A DNA stretch of 64,000 nt from Collinsella tanakaei (lineage in GTDB: Bacteria; Actinomycetota; Coriobacteriia; Coriobacteriales; Coriobacteriaceae): NCBI RefSeq assembly GCF_030373545.1, contig NZ_JAUDCO010000007.1:36619-100618 (forward strand). The letters are read 5' to 3'. Shown here one piece after another: positions 54,731-63,981 of this stretch. Both the position numbers and the translations under genes were made by a program. The notes under the pieces were generated by a model that worked only from the letters and a program-made list of their open reading frames with translations, was not told the origin of the DNA and did no database searches. Within the stretch, counting starts at the first letter, position 1. Each line of letters opens with the position of its first letter.

Positions 54731-55882
54731 CTAACAGCCGAACAGCTCGGCCGCACGGGCCATCTTGTCCGCGATCTTGACCCCGAACGGACAGCGGCTC
54801 TCGCATGCCCGGCAGGCCACGCACGAAGCCGCCGTCGCGCCCAGCGCACGATAGTGCTCGCGCAGGGAATCCGGCACATCGTCATACATCGTCGCCAGGT
54901 CGTAGAACTTGTTGACCGTCGCGATGTCGATGCCGCTCGGGCACGGGGCGCAATGGCCGCAATACGTGCACTGGCCCACGTACGCATGGCGCGGCGCGCC
55001 GGCAAGCACCCGCGCGTAGTCGCGCTCGTCGGCCGAGGCCGTCTCGTACGCAACCGCCTCGTCCACGTGCTCGGGCGTGGTGAAGCCCACCATCACGCTC
55101 GCCACCGCGGGCCTGGTGAGCGCGTACTCCAAACATTGCACCGGCGCGAGCGCCACGCCGAACGGCGAGGTCTTCGCATCGAACAGGCGCCCACCCATAT
55201 AGCCCTTCATGACCGTGATACCGGTGCCCGTCTGCTCGCACAGGGCATAGAGCTCCGCGCGCTCCGGCGTCATACCGTCGACCGCGCTTTGCTCGCCCGC
55301 CTCGCCGAACAGGTCGTCCAGGTTCTCGGTCGCGGGCATCATGTCAAAGGCCGGGTTCACGGAGAACAGGATCATCTCGATCGCAGGCTCGGCCGCGGCG
55401 AGCTTTGCCACCTGCGGGTTATGCGTCGACATGCCCACATGGTGCACCGTGCCCGAACCCTGCAGCTCACGCACGTATTCCATGAACGGACCGGCCATGA
55501 TCTGCTCGAACTCCGCCACCTGGTCCACGTAGTGGACCATGCCGAGGTCCATATAGTCGGTGTGAAAGCGCGCGAGCAAGTCCTCGAACGCCGGCTTGAC
55601 GTGCGCCAGGTCGCGCGTGCGCACATACTGCTCGCCCTGCCAGGTCGACCCCAGATGCCCCTGGATCACCCAGCGTTCGCGCAGGCCAAGGTCGCGCAAG
55701 GCGTCGCCCAGATTGGAGCGGCGCGTGGGATCGGGCATCCATACGTCCAGGATGTTGATGCCGGCATCGTGCGCGCGCTTAACCACCGCCCGCGTCGCTT
55801 CCGGCGTGCCGTCCATCCACTCGCCACCGAATCCGATCTCGCTGACCTGCAGCCCGGTCTTTCCCAGTTCGCGATAGCGCAT
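54731..55882 (-). CDS. Aldo/keto reductase with C-terminal 4Fe-4S domain
   Basis: This is a 383-residue protein. The N-terminal TIM barrel starts MRYRELGKTGLQVSEIGFGG. The C-terminus has two ferredoxin-type clusters: CTYCGHCAPCPSGID and CVACRACESRCPFGV. Of the usual AKR catalytic tetrad, the Asp (NILDVWMP) and His (DLGMVHYV) are present, but the Tyr position in DVWMPD and the Lys position in WVIQGHLG are not the normal residues. Fe-S AKRs are common in anaerobes and usually lack a known substrate. Confidence 0.88.
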   Translation of the reverse strand: MRYRELGKTGLQVSEIGFGGEWMDGTPEATRAVVKRAHDAGINILDVWMPDPTRRSNLGDALRDLGLRERWVIQGHLGSTWQGEQYVRTRDLAHVKPAFEDLLARFHTDYMDLGMVHYVDQVAEFEQIMAGPFMEYVRELQGSGTVHHVGMSTHNPQVAKLAAAEPAIEMILFSVNPAFDMMPATENLDDLFGEAGEQSAVDGMTPERAELYALCEQTGTGITVMKGYMGGRLFDAKTSPFGVALAPVQCLEYALTRPAVASVMVGFTTPEHVDEAVAYETASADERDYARVLAGAPRHAYVGQCTYCGHCAPCPSGIDIATVNKFYDLATMYDDVPDSLREHYRALGATAASCVACRACESRCPFGVKIADKMARAAELFGC

Positions 55883-56026
55883 GGTCCCTCCTGACGACGA
55901 ACAGCCACCTACGTGTTACGGTTCCAGCGTATCAGCCGACATCGCCCACGAGCAAACGAAATCTTTCAAATAGTTAGATACTTATCGAACTGTTAGGGGT
56001 ATACTGCACGGCGAGAGGAGGACACG

Positions 56027-56293
56027 ATGGCAGGCGACGGATTCAAGGCGCTCTCCGACCCCACGCGGCGCAAGATCCTCGAGCTGTTGGGCTCGGGCGA
56101 CCTCACCGCCGGCGAGCTCGGCGAGCATTTCGACATGACCAAGGCGACTCTCTCGCATCACCTGGACGTGCTGCGCGAGGCGGGCCTCGTCAGCTCCGAG
56201 CGCCACGGACGCAACATCGTGTACAGCCTCGAGACGACGGTTCTGCAGGACATCATCGCGTGGTTCTACAACATCACGGACAAGGAGAACTGA
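56027..56293 (+). CDS. ArsR-family autorepressor (SdpR-like)
   Basis: This 88-residue winged-helix protein (FKALSDPTRRKILELLGSGD, recognition helix TKATLSHHLDVLREAGLV) is the size and sequence type of SdpR. In Bacillus SdpR represses its own operon, and SdpI sequesters it at the membrane. The gene is two bases upstream of the SdpI-like start. Confidence 0.85.
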   Translation: MAGDGFKALSDPTRRKILELLGSGDLTAGELGEHFDMTKATLSHHLDVLREAGLVSSERHGRNIVYSLETTVLQDIIAWFYNITDKEN

Positions 56294-56295
56294 CC

Positions 56296-56982
56296 ATGAA
56301 ACGCAACCTTTCGGCGGGCGAACGCGCCGTCTGGATCGCCATCGCGCTCATCGCGGTCGGAAATCTTGTAGCCTTTCTCTGCCTGCTGCCCACCATGCCC
56401 GACCAGCTTCCCAGCCATTGGGGCATCACGGGCGAAATCGACAAGTGGAGCAGCAAGGAGAGCCAGATCGTCTTGGCGGCCCTGCCGCTCGCGATGTTCG
56501 CACTCTTCCTCGTCCTCCCGCGCATCGACCCCAAAGGGCGCAACTTCGACCGCTTCGCCGGCATCTATCGGACGTTTACCGCGGCGCTCGTCATCTTCAT
56601 GGTCGGCGTGACCTGGATGGGACCGCTCACCGCATGGGGGCTTCTCTCGAGCGAGAAGAGCCCGGTGAGCGCGTTCGTTCTCGGCTTCCTCGGGCTTCTG
56701 CTGATCGGCCTGGGCAACTACCTGCCGCGCGTCAAGCCCAACTACACCTTCGGCATCCGCACGCCGTGGACGATCGCCAGCGAGGAGGTCTGGCGGCGCA
56801 CGCATCGCATGTCGGGTCCGCTGTTCGTCGCCGCTGGCATCGCGACCCTTGTCGCAGCGTTCGTCGCCCTGACGGCGCCCGAGGTGTCGTTTGCGATCAT
56901 GCTCGTAGCGATTCTCGGCGTGACCGCCATCGCCGGCGTGTACTCCTACGTCATCTGGAAAAAGCTCACGCCCGCCGAGTAG
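56296..56982 (+). CDS. SdpI-family membrane protein
   Basis: The ATG at 56296 lies seven bases after AAGGAG and gives 228 residues. There are about six hydrophobic helices. Family motifs: LPTMPDQLPSHWGITGEIDK (DUF1648 part) and the SdpI signature NYLPRVKPNYTFGIRTPWTI. SdpI protects Bacillus from the SdpC toxin and signals to SdpR. No SdpC-like gene is visible nearby. Confidence 0.88.
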   Translation: MKRNLSAGERAVWIAIALIAVGNLVAFLCLLPTMPDQLPSHWGITGEIDKWSSKESQIVLAALPLAMFALFLVLPRIDPKGRNFDRFAGIYRTFTAALVIFMVGVTWMGPLTAWGLLSSEKSPVSAFVLGFLGLLLIGLGNYLPRVKPNYTFGIRTPWTIASEEVWRRTHRMSGPLFVAAGIATLVAAFVALTAPEVSFAIMLVAILGVTAIAGVYSYVIWKKLTPAE

Positions 56983-57102
56983 CCGCAAAGACGCGCCCGG
57001 ATCAAAGAAGCGCCGCGTGCGTCGGCTGGCCTCGCGGAGGAATGGGTACCATGGTCTACGAGCGTCTTTGCTCGACCCTTCGTCCAGAAAGGACCGATGA
57101 CC

Positions 57103-57756
57103 ATGGCGAACACCTTCAATCTCGACCATATCGACGTACTCGTGCACAGCTGCATCCGCATCCAAAGCGAAGCGGGCACCGTCATCTACTTCGACCCGTT
57201 CAAGGTCGACACCGAACCGCACGATGCCGACTACGTCCTTGTGACGCACGCCCACTACGACCACTTCTCGCCCGAGGACATCGCGCGCGTGGCCAAGGCA
57301 ACCACCGAGCTTGTCGCACCGGCGACCATGAAAGACGAGGCTCCCAAGGCCGCGTGCTCCGCCGTCCACCTCATGCAGGTAGGTGAGCGCATCGAGTTTG
57401 CCGACATCTCCGTCGAGGCCGTTGCCGCCTACAACGTCGAGCCCGAGCGCCTCGGCTTCCACCCGCACGACAACGCCTGGATCGGCTACGTCGTCACCGT
57501 CGACGGCACGCGCATCTACGTCGCGGGCGACACCGACCCCAACCCCGATACCCTGCAGGTCTCCTGCGACATCGCGCTCATCCCCATCGGCGGCACCTAC
57601 ACCATGGATCCGCGCCAGGCGGCGGGCTTCATCAACACCATCCAGCCGCGCACGGTCATCCCCACCCACTACGGCTCCATCGTGGGCTCCATGGACGACC
57701 CGCACGCGTTCGCCGAGCTCGTGAATCCCGATATCGAGGTCGTCCTCAAGCTCTAG
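57103..57756 (+). CDS. Metallo-beta-lactamase-fold hydrolase
   Basis: I take the ATG at 57103 (217 residues), with AAAGGA nine bases upstream; an ATG at 57097 is possible. Metal ligands are seen in VTHAHYDHFSPED (H-x-H-x-D-H), the Asp in VAGDTDPNPD and the His in VIPTHYGSI. It resembles the UPF0173-like group of metal-dependent hydrolases; the substrate is unknown. It is a single gene. Confidence 0.86.
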   Translation: MANTFNLDHIDVLVHSCIRIQSEAGTVIYFDPFKVDTEPHDADYVLVTHAHYDHFSPEDIARVAKATTELVAPATMKDEAPKAACSAVHLMQVGERIEFADISVEAVAAYNVEPERLGFHPHDNAWIGYVVTVDGTRIYVAGDTDPNPDTLQVSCDIALIPIGGTYTMDPRQAAGFINTIQPRTVIPTHYGSIVGSMDDPHAFAELVNPDIEVVLKL

Positions 57757-57798
57757 CGGCGACGCCGCACCCGCGGCAGGAGCCCCCGTCCGCAACGA

Positions 57799-57871
57799 AA
57801 ACGGCCCGGCGCAGCGCCCGGCCTTGACGCGAAAGAAAAGCAAGCGTCAAGATCGGGCACCGCACCGGGCC
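57799..57871 (-). terminator. Long imperfect terminator hairpin of nrdJ
   Basis: On the minus strand GGCCCGGTGC pairs with GCGCCGGGCC, with an inner CTTGACGC / GCGTCAAG stem, followed by GTTTTC. It lies 22 bases downstream of the nrdJ stop. Confidence 0.65.
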
Positions 57872-57892
57872 GAACAGGTTAGATGAACCCTA

Positions 57893-60800
57893 TCAGCTGC
57901 AGCCGGTGGTGGTACCGCAGTCCATGCAGACCTTGCAGGTGCCGTTTTGCACCATGCGCGAGCTGCCGCAGTTGGGGCAGGTGCTGCCGTCGTACAGGCG
58001 CTCGCCGTGGATCGCGGTATCGTGTACCGCCTCGTTCACGAAGGCCATGGTGTAGGCGTCACCGCTGTCGAAGGCGCCGGTTTCCTCGAGGACCTCGTCC
58101 TGCTTGACGGCCGTAAGGCGCGTCAGCTCCTCGTCGCTCACGGCCGGCTCGTCATCGAACAGCGGATCTGCCGCCGCGGGGGCCGCCGCAGCGGGCGCGG
58201 GCACGGCGCCCGCCACCTGAGACCACCCTTCAGGCTTGATCTGCACGCGCGTGAAGTCCCCGAGCTCGATATCGATGACCTTGGAGATCAGGTCCGAAAT
58301 CGAATTGACGTACTTGATGTAGGGATGGCTCTGCACGAAGCCGTAGGGCTCGTACATCTGGCCGCGCAACATCTTGGAAATCCGCTCGGCGGGGATGCCG
58401 TACTGCAGCATGACCGAGATCGTCTTGGACAGCGAGTTGAGCAGGCCCATGATGGTCGTGCCCTCGCGGTCGGTGGTCACGAACAGCTCCGAGATCTCGC
58501 CGTCCTCGTTGCGGTTCACCGTGGTGTAGATCTTGACGCCGTCGATCTGCGCCAGGTGCGTATGGCCGCTACGGATGCCCATGATGCGCCGGCGCTGAGC
58601 GGGCTGGCGCGCGCTTGCCAGCTGCTGCTGGGCGCCCTGCGCGTACTCGAGCAGCGCAGCGTAGGACAGTTCTCCCAGATCCTTATCGCCGGCGTCCTCG
58701 GTCAGCGAGTTGTTGAGCGGCTGCGCGTTCTTGGAACCGTCGCGGTAGAGCGTGATGCCCTTGCAGCCCGTCTTCCAGGCGAGCATGACCACGTCTTTGA
58801 AGTCCTGCACCGTCGCGGAATTCGGCAGATTCACCGTCTTGGAGATGGCACCCGAGATAAGCGGCGTCATCGCGGCGACCATGAGCACGTGCCCGCGCGG
58901 GTCGATGTAGCGCTCGCCTGATCCACACACGTTGGCGGTGTCGAACACCGGCAGGTCCTCGTCGCGCAGGTGCGGCGCGCCCTCGATCTTGCCGTCGACG
59001 ATCATGCCGGCGTCGTCGGTCGCCTGCACGTAGGCCAGAATCTCCTCGACCTCATCGTCGGCGTAACCCAAATGGCGCAGGGCGTCGCCGATCACGGGAT
59101 TGGCGATGGTCATGAAGCCGCCGCCGGAGAGCTTCTTGTAGATCATGTGGCTGAAGAACGGCTCGATGGACGTGGCACCGCAATCCATGGCAAACGAGAT
59201 GGTGCCCGTGGGCGCCATGACGCTCACCTGCGCGTTGCGGAATCCGTGCTCTTCGCCCAGGCGCTCTGCGTCGCGCCAGGACTCGACGAGCGCACCGGCG
59301 AGCTCGGACGCGCCCACCTGCTCGAGCAGGCCGAGGTCGACCGCGGGTGGCTGGACCGTCAGATTCTCGTATGCGTCGTCGCGTGCGCCGGCGACGCGGG
59401 CGTGGTTGCGGATCACGCGCGCCATGTGGTCCCGGTTGATCTCGTAGCAGTCAAACGGCCCTACCTTGGCGGCCATGAGCGCAGACACGGCATAGCTGCG
59501 GCCGGTCAGCGTGCCCACGAGCGCCGCGCCGAGCGCACGCGCCTCGGGCGAATCGTAGGGCACGCCGCTCGCCATGAGCAGGCTCGCCAGGTTGGACAGG
59601 CCCAGGCCCGTCGTGCGGAAGCGATACGTCCGGCGCGCGATGTCGCGCGTGGGGAACTGCCCCCACGCGATGGAGGCCTCGAGCGCCAGCTGGGCGATAT
59701 CGATCGCATGCTCGTAGCCCTCGACATCGAAGGTGCCGGTCGCAGGGTCGAAGAAGCGGTAGACGTTGATGGAGCCCAGATTGCAGCTCGAGTCGTCCAA
59801 AAACGCGTACTCGCCGCAGGGGTTCGTCGAGTTCAGCCTGTTGTAGGGGGCGCCCACCTGGCCGTCCTCGCCGGCGGGGCACGTGTGCCACTCGTTGAAC
59901 GTATCCGAGAACTGCGGCGCGGGATCGGCGCAGCGCCAGGCGCTCTCGTTGAAGACGTCCCAGATATGGGCGACCGACACCTCGGCGTCCTTGGAGGGGT
60001 CCACGCGCCCACGCAGGCGGTACGTCGCATCGGGATCGTCCGCGAGGTTGTCGACCTTCTTCATGAACTCGTTGTCGATGCGCAGCGAGTTGTTGGAGTT
60101 CTGGCCGGACACGGTCGCATAGGCCTCGCCGTTGATGTCGCCGTCGTAGCCCATCTTCATGAGGGCGAGCGCCTTGTCCTCCTCGCGCGCCTTCCAGGTG
60201 ATGAACTTCTCGATATCGGGGTGGTTGATATCCAGACACACCATCTTGGCCGCGCGCCGCGTGGTGCCGCCGCTCTTGATGGCGTCGGCGTTGCGGTCCA
60301 GACCGCGCAGGAAGCTCATGACGCCGGAGGACACGCCGCCGCCCGACAGATGCTCGCCCTCGGCGCGCAGCGCGGAGAAATTGGAGCCGGTGCCCGAGCC
60401 GCCCTTGAACAGCTTGGTCTCGGTCACGAACTCGTCGGAGATGGAGTGGTCGCCGAGCAGCTTGTCCTCGACGCTCACGATGAAGCAGGCGCTCGCCTGC
60501 GTGCGCGTGTACTGGTCAGCCGACTCCACGACCTTGCCGGTCGCTGGGTCGACATAGAACATGCCCTGGGGCTCGCCATGGATGCCATAGGAGCGCCCGA
60601 GGCCCGTGTTGAACCACTGCGGCGAGTTGGGCGCGAAGCGCTGGTCCAAGATCATGTAGACGAGCTCGTCGTACAGGACCTGCGCCTGCTCGCCCTCCTC
60701 GACCAGGCCCTCCTCGACCAGGGCGGCGACCCAGAAGTCGACCATGCGGTGCGCCACCTGGCGCATCGACGTCTCGTGACCCGTCTCAGGCACGCCGGCG

Positions 60801-61027
60801 CGGCGGAAGTACTTGGACGCGATGATGTCCACGGCGTTTTGCGAGTAGCGCTCCGGGAACTCGAGGTCGTGCATGTCGCACAGGACCTTGCCGGTCTTGT
60901 AGTCGGTCAGATGCACGTCGCGTTTTGCCCACGTGAACAGATCGTATACGGTCTTTCCGGCGTTTTCGGGCTTGTCGAGCTCTGCGGTGAAGCGCCGCGT
61001 GATGAGTTCGTCGATTGCTTGGACCAT
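57893..61027 (-). CDS. nrdJ: Adenosylcobalamin-dependent ribonucleotide reductase (class II)
   Basis: This 1044-residue enzyme makes deoxyribonucleotides without oxygen, using vitamin B12. Visible are RFAPNSPQWFNTGLG, KGGSGTGSNFSALRAEGE, active-site CGEYAFLDDSSCNLGSIN, APTGTISFAMDCGATSIEP, the TSCPD domain (SGHTHLAQIDG to ISVMLQYGIPAE), and a C-terminal zinc-ribbon-like CPNCGSS...CKVCMDCG. The ATG at 61027 follows GAGG. Two NrdR boxes lie in the upstream region. Confidence 0.95.
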   Translation of the reverse strand: MVQAIDELITRRFTAELDKPENAGKTVYDLFTWAKRDVHLTDYKTGKVLCDMHDLEFPERYSQNAVDIIASKYFRRAGVPETGHETSMRQVAHRMVDFWVAALVEEGLVEEGEQAQVLYDELVYMILDQRFAPNSPQWFNTGLGRSYGIHGEPQGMFYVDPATGKVVESADQYTRTQASACFIVSVEDKLLGDHSISDEFVTETKLFKGGSGTGSNFSALRAEGEHLSGGGVSSGVMSFLRGLDRNADAIKSGGTTRRAAKMVCLDINHPDIEKFITWKAREEDKALALMKMGYDGDINGEAYATVSGQNSNNSLRIDNEFMKKVDNLADDPDATYRLRGRVDPSKDAEVSVAHIWDVFNESAWRCADPAPQFSDTFNEWHTCPAGEDGQVGAPYNRLNSTNPCGEYAFLDDSSCNLGSINVYRFFDPATGTFDVEGYEHAIDIAQLALEASIAWGQFPTRDIARRTYRFRTTGLGLSNLASLLMASGVPYDSPEARALGAALVGTLTGRSYAVSALMAAKVGPFDCYEINRDHMARVIRNHARVAGARDDAYENLTVQPPAVDLGLLEQVGASELAGALVESWRDAERLGEEHGFRNAQVSVMAPTGTISFAMDCGATSIEPFFSHMIYKKLSGGGFMTIANPVIGDALRHLGYADDEVEEILAYVQATDDAGMIVDGKIEGAPHLRDEDLPVFDTANVCGSGERYIDPRGHVLMVAAMTPLISGAISKTVNLPNSATVQDFKDVVMLAWKTGCKGITLYRDGSKNAQPLNNSLTEDAGDKDLGELSYAALLEYAQGAQQQLASARQPAQRRRIMGIRSGHTHLAQIDGVKIYTTVNRNEDGEISELFVTTDREGTTIMGLLNSLSKTISVMLQYGIPAERISKMLRGQMYEPYGFVQSHPYIKYVNSISDLISKVIDIELGDFTRVQIKPEGWSQVAGAVPAPAAAAPAAADPLFDDEPAVSDEELTRLTAVKQDEVLEETGAFDSGDAYTMAFVNEAVHDTAIHGERLYDGSTCPNCGSSRMVQNGTCKVCMDCGTTTGCS

Positions 61028-61146
61028 GTGCTACCTCGCTCTCATCGGGTAGGGTAAATATGTCACGTTGCGTGGACATGTTTTCAGGCCGGCACGGCAT
61101 TGCGGGAGCCAGCGATACTGATTCTATCAAGTTCACCTTGAAGGTT

Positions 61147-61162
61147 TATCAATATATTGTTC
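61147..61162. promoter_or_regulatory. NrdR box, proximal
   Basis: TATCAATATATTGTTC keeps the palindromic core CAATATATTG of the NrdR consensus and overlaps a TTGATA -35-like hexamer of the nrdJ promoter. Confidence 0.6.
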
Positions 61163-61178
61163 GCTTCTGTAAACGGTA

Positions 61179-61194
61179 TCACTATATCTTGTGT
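61179..61194. promoter_or_regulatory. NrdR box, distal
   Basis: TCACTATATCTTGTGT matches the NrdR consensus ACACWATATMTWGTGT closely. It lies exactly 32 bases from the proximal box, about three helical turns, as at known NrdR operators. Confidence 0.7.
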
Positions 61195-61365
61195 TTCAGA
61201 ACGATAAACGCGCAGGCTGCATGGTTGAGCCGCAGCTCAGGCGAGTACAGTATGTTGACCCGGGAGCGGGCGCGGAACCGTTGACGGAACCGCGCCCTCA
61301 ATCGTCATCTGAATGCAAGGCTGACGCGAAAAACATCCGGTCCGATGTCACGCCGCGGCCCGACG

Positions 61366-63873
61366 TCACGCGAGCTCTTCGGCGATGTAGCGGCCGGTGA
61401 TGCTGTCGGGGCAAGCGGCGACCTGCTCGGGCGTACCGGCGCACACGATGCGCCCGCCGCCCTCGCCGCCGCCCGGGCCCATGTCGATCACGTAGTCGGC
61501 GTTGGCGATCATATCCAGATCGTGCTCGATCACCACCACGGTAGCCCCGTTGTCGATCAGCCGCTGCAGCACGCGCAACAGCACCTCCACGTCGAGCGGA
61601 TGCAGGCCGATCGTGGGCTCATCGAAGACGAACAGGGCGTCTGTCTGGCTGCGCGTAAGCTCGCTTGCGAGCTTGAGGCGCTGCGCCTCGCCGCCCGACA
61701 GCGCCGGCGTGGCCTCGCCGAGCGTCAGGTAGCCGAGCCCCAGGTCGTGTAGAACCTGCAGCTTGGCCTTTGCCGTGCGCAGATTCGTCTCCGCCAGCAC
61801 CTCGCGCGCCTGTTCGACGGTGTAGGACAGCAGCTCCGGCAAGGGGATGTCGCCCGCAAGCCTGATGGCGTCGGCCGCCTTCGCGTAGCGCGTTCCGCCG
61901 CAGTCCGGGCACGGGATGTCGACGTCCGGTAGAAACTGCACATCGAGTGAGATCTGCCCGGTGCCGTCGCACGTGGGGCAGCGCAGGCTGCCCGTGTTGT
62001 ACGAGAACGCCCCCGCCTTAAGGCCGCGCTCGCGCGCCTCGGGCAGCTTGGCGTACGCGCGGCGCAAATCGTCGAGCACGCCCGAATACGTCCCCACCGT
62101 GGAACGTACGTTGGCGCCGATGGGCGTGGCGTCGATGAGGTTCGCGCGCAGGATGCCATCCGCCTCCACCGCGCGCACGTGCGCCGGCAACGGCTCCCCC
62201 GCAATGGCGGCCCGCAAGCCGGGGATGAGGCTCTCCAGCACCAGCGTCGTCTTACCCGAGCCCGACACGCCTGTGACCGCCGTGAGCCGCCCGCGCGAGA
62301 TATCGACCGACAGCGGCTTTACCGTATGGATGGCATCGGTATCCAGGTGAATGGCGCCGCCTTCGAACACCTCGTCTGCCGCCGCGCGCTCGCGCACGCG
62401 CACGGAACGCGCGCCGGACAGAAACGGCCCGATGCGCGTCTCGGGCGAAGCCTCCACCTCGGCCACCGTGCCCTGCGCAACGATGCGCCCGCCGTCCGCA
62501 CCCGAACCGGGGCCGATCTCGATCAGATGGCCCGCGCTTCGCAGCACGCGCACGTCGTGGTCCACGAGCACCACCGAGTTGCCGTCGGCGAGCAGATCGT
62601 CCACCACACCGAGCAGGCCCTCGACGTTGGAGGGATGCAGGCCGATCGACGGCTCGTCCAGCACGTAGAGCACCCCGCACGTGCGGTTGCGCACGGCGCG
62701 GGCCAGCTGTACGCGCTGGCGTTCGCCGGTCGAGAGCGTCGAGCTCGCGCGGTCGAGCGACAGATACCCCAGACCCAGCTGCTGCAGCCGCTCCATGGGT
62801 TCGGCCATCTCGGCGCAGATCGCCTGCGCCATGGGCCGCATGTCCTCGGCAACGAGCGCGGGCACCGTCGGTACCCAGGCCGCCAGCTCATCGAGCGTCA
62901 TGGCGGCAACGTCCGCGAGCGTCATGCCGTCGACAAGCACGCTGCGCGCCCGCTCGGACAGGCGCGTGCCGTGGCAGTCGGGACACACGTCCTCGCGTAG
63001 GAACTTGGACACGCGCGCCAGGCCCTTCTCGTCCTTCGCCTTGGACAGCGCGTTTTCCACCGTGTAGACGGCGTTGAAATAGGTGAAGTCCAGCTCGGCG
63101 AAGTCGTCGCCCTTCTTGGGGTGGTACAGGATGTGCTTCTTGACCGCCGGCCCGTGGAACACGATGTCGCGCTCCTCGGGCGTGAGCTCGCAAAACGGCA
63201 CGTTCGTGCGCACGCCCATCGCGCCGCACACCTGCTTCATGAGGTCCCACATAAGCGAGCCCCACGGTAGCACCGCACCGTCGTCGATGGAGATGCTCTC
63301 GTCGGGTACGAGCGTCGCCTCGTCAACGGTGCGCACGATACCCGTGCCGCCGCACGTCGGACAGGCGCCCGCGCTGTTAAACGCCAGGTCCTCCGCGCCC
63401 TGCCCCATGAACTGCACGCCACAGACGGGGCAGGTCGTCATCTGTCCGAGGGCAACGTCCATGGAGGGCACGACGCGATGCCCGTTGGGACACACGTGGC
63501 TGCCCACGCGCGAGAACAAAAGGCGCAGGTAGTTGAGCAGCTCGGTCGAGGTACCGAAGGTCGAATGCACGCCGGGAATGCCCGGGCGCTGGCGCAGGGC
63601 GAGCGCGGCAGGCACATGCAGGACCTCGTCAACCGTGGCGCGGCCGGTCTGCGCGATGCGGCGGCGCGTATAGGTGGATAGCGCATCCAGGTAGCGGCGC
63701 GACCCCTCCGCGTAGAGCGTGCCGAGCGCCAGCGAGCTTTTGCCCGAACCGGACACGCCGGCGATGCCCACGAGCCGGTTCAGCGGGATATTGACGTCGA
63801 TGTTCTTGAGGTTGTGCACGCGGGCTCCGCGCACCTCGATGCGGGTCGGCTGCCTGTATCCTTTGCGCTCCAT
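61366..63873 (-). CDS. UvrA-like ABC ATPase (class II UvrA / DrrC type)
   Basis: This 835-residue protein has two UvrA-type ABC modules: Walker A GVSGSGKSSLALGTLYAEGS and GVSGSGKTTLVL, signatures LSTGERQRVQLARAVR and LSGGEAQRLKLASEL, Walker B with VLDEPSIGLHP and VFDEPTIGLHP. Zinc modules CPVCGVQF...CPTCGGTG and CPTCDGTG...CPDCGGTR are present. It is about 100 residues shorter than housekeeping UvrA (about 950), consistent with lack of the UvrB-binding domain. Such paralogs are linked to drug tolerance or auxiliary repair. Confidence 0.88.
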   Translation of the reverse strand: MERKGYRQPTRIEVRGARVHNLKNIDVNIPLNRLVGIAGVSGSGKSSLALGTLYAEGSRRYLDALSTYTRRRIAQTGRATVDEVLHVPAALALRQRPGIPGVHSTFGTSTELLNYLRLLFSRVGSHVCPNGHRVVPSMDVALGQMTTCPVCGVQFMGQGAEDLAFNSAGACPTCGGTGIVRTVDEATLVPDESISIDDGAVLPWGSLMWDLMKQVCGAMGVRTNVPFCELTPEERDIVFHGPAVKKHILYHPKKGDDFAELDFTYFNAVYTVENALSKAKDEKGLARVSKFLREDVCPDCHGTRLSERARSVLVDGMTLADVAAMTLDELAAWVPTVPALVAEDMRPMAQAICAEMAEPMERLQQLGLGYLSLDRASSTLSTGERQRVQLARAVRNRTCGVLYVLDEPSIGLHPSNVEGLLGVVDDLLADGNSVVLVDHDVRVLRSAGHLIEIGPGSGADGGRIVAQGTVAEVEASPETRIGPFLSGARSVRVRERAAADEVFEGGAIHLDTDAIHTVKPLSVDISRGRLTAVTGVSGSGKTTLVLESLIPGLRAAIAGEPLPAHVRAVEADGILRANLIDATPIGANVRSTVGTYSGVLDDLRRAYAKLPEARERGLKAGAFSYNTGSLRCPTCDGTGQISLDVQFLPDVDIPCPDCGGTRYAKAADAIRLAGDIPLPELLSYTVEQAREVLAETNLRTAKAKLQVLHDLGLGYLTLGEATPALSGGEAQRLKLASELTRSQTDALFVFDEPTIGLHPLDVEVLLRVLQRLIDNGATVVVIEHDLDMIANADYVIDMGPGGGEGGGRIVCAGTPEQVAACPDSITGRYIAEELA

Positions 63874-63937
63874 GGGCTCCCCTTTCGCAATGAATCAAGT
63901 ATAGGGTGCATAGAGGGGTTGGTTGGGGACGTGTTCG

Positions 63938-63980
63938 TTTCAACCCATTTGGGGTTGGTTCAACCCCAAATGGGTTGAAA
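63938..63980. repeat. Perfect palindrome CAACCCATTTGGGGTTG
   Basis: TTTCAACCCATTTGGGGTTG, spacer GTT, then its exact complement. It is preceded by GGGGACGTGTTCG, related in reverse to the tandem units at 38901-39008. It runs into the adapter at the contig end. Confidence 0.75.
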
Positions 63981-63981
63981 C

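Larger units (their letters stand above)
61028..61365. other. Promoter region of nrdJ
   Basis: No gene is seen. The region is AT-rich in its middle and carries the two NrdR boxes and a possible minus-strand promoter (TTGATA overlapping the proximal box, with TGATAG 17 bases downstream). The right part, up to the uvrA-like stop, holds only short frames without ribosome sites. Confidence 0.55.
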
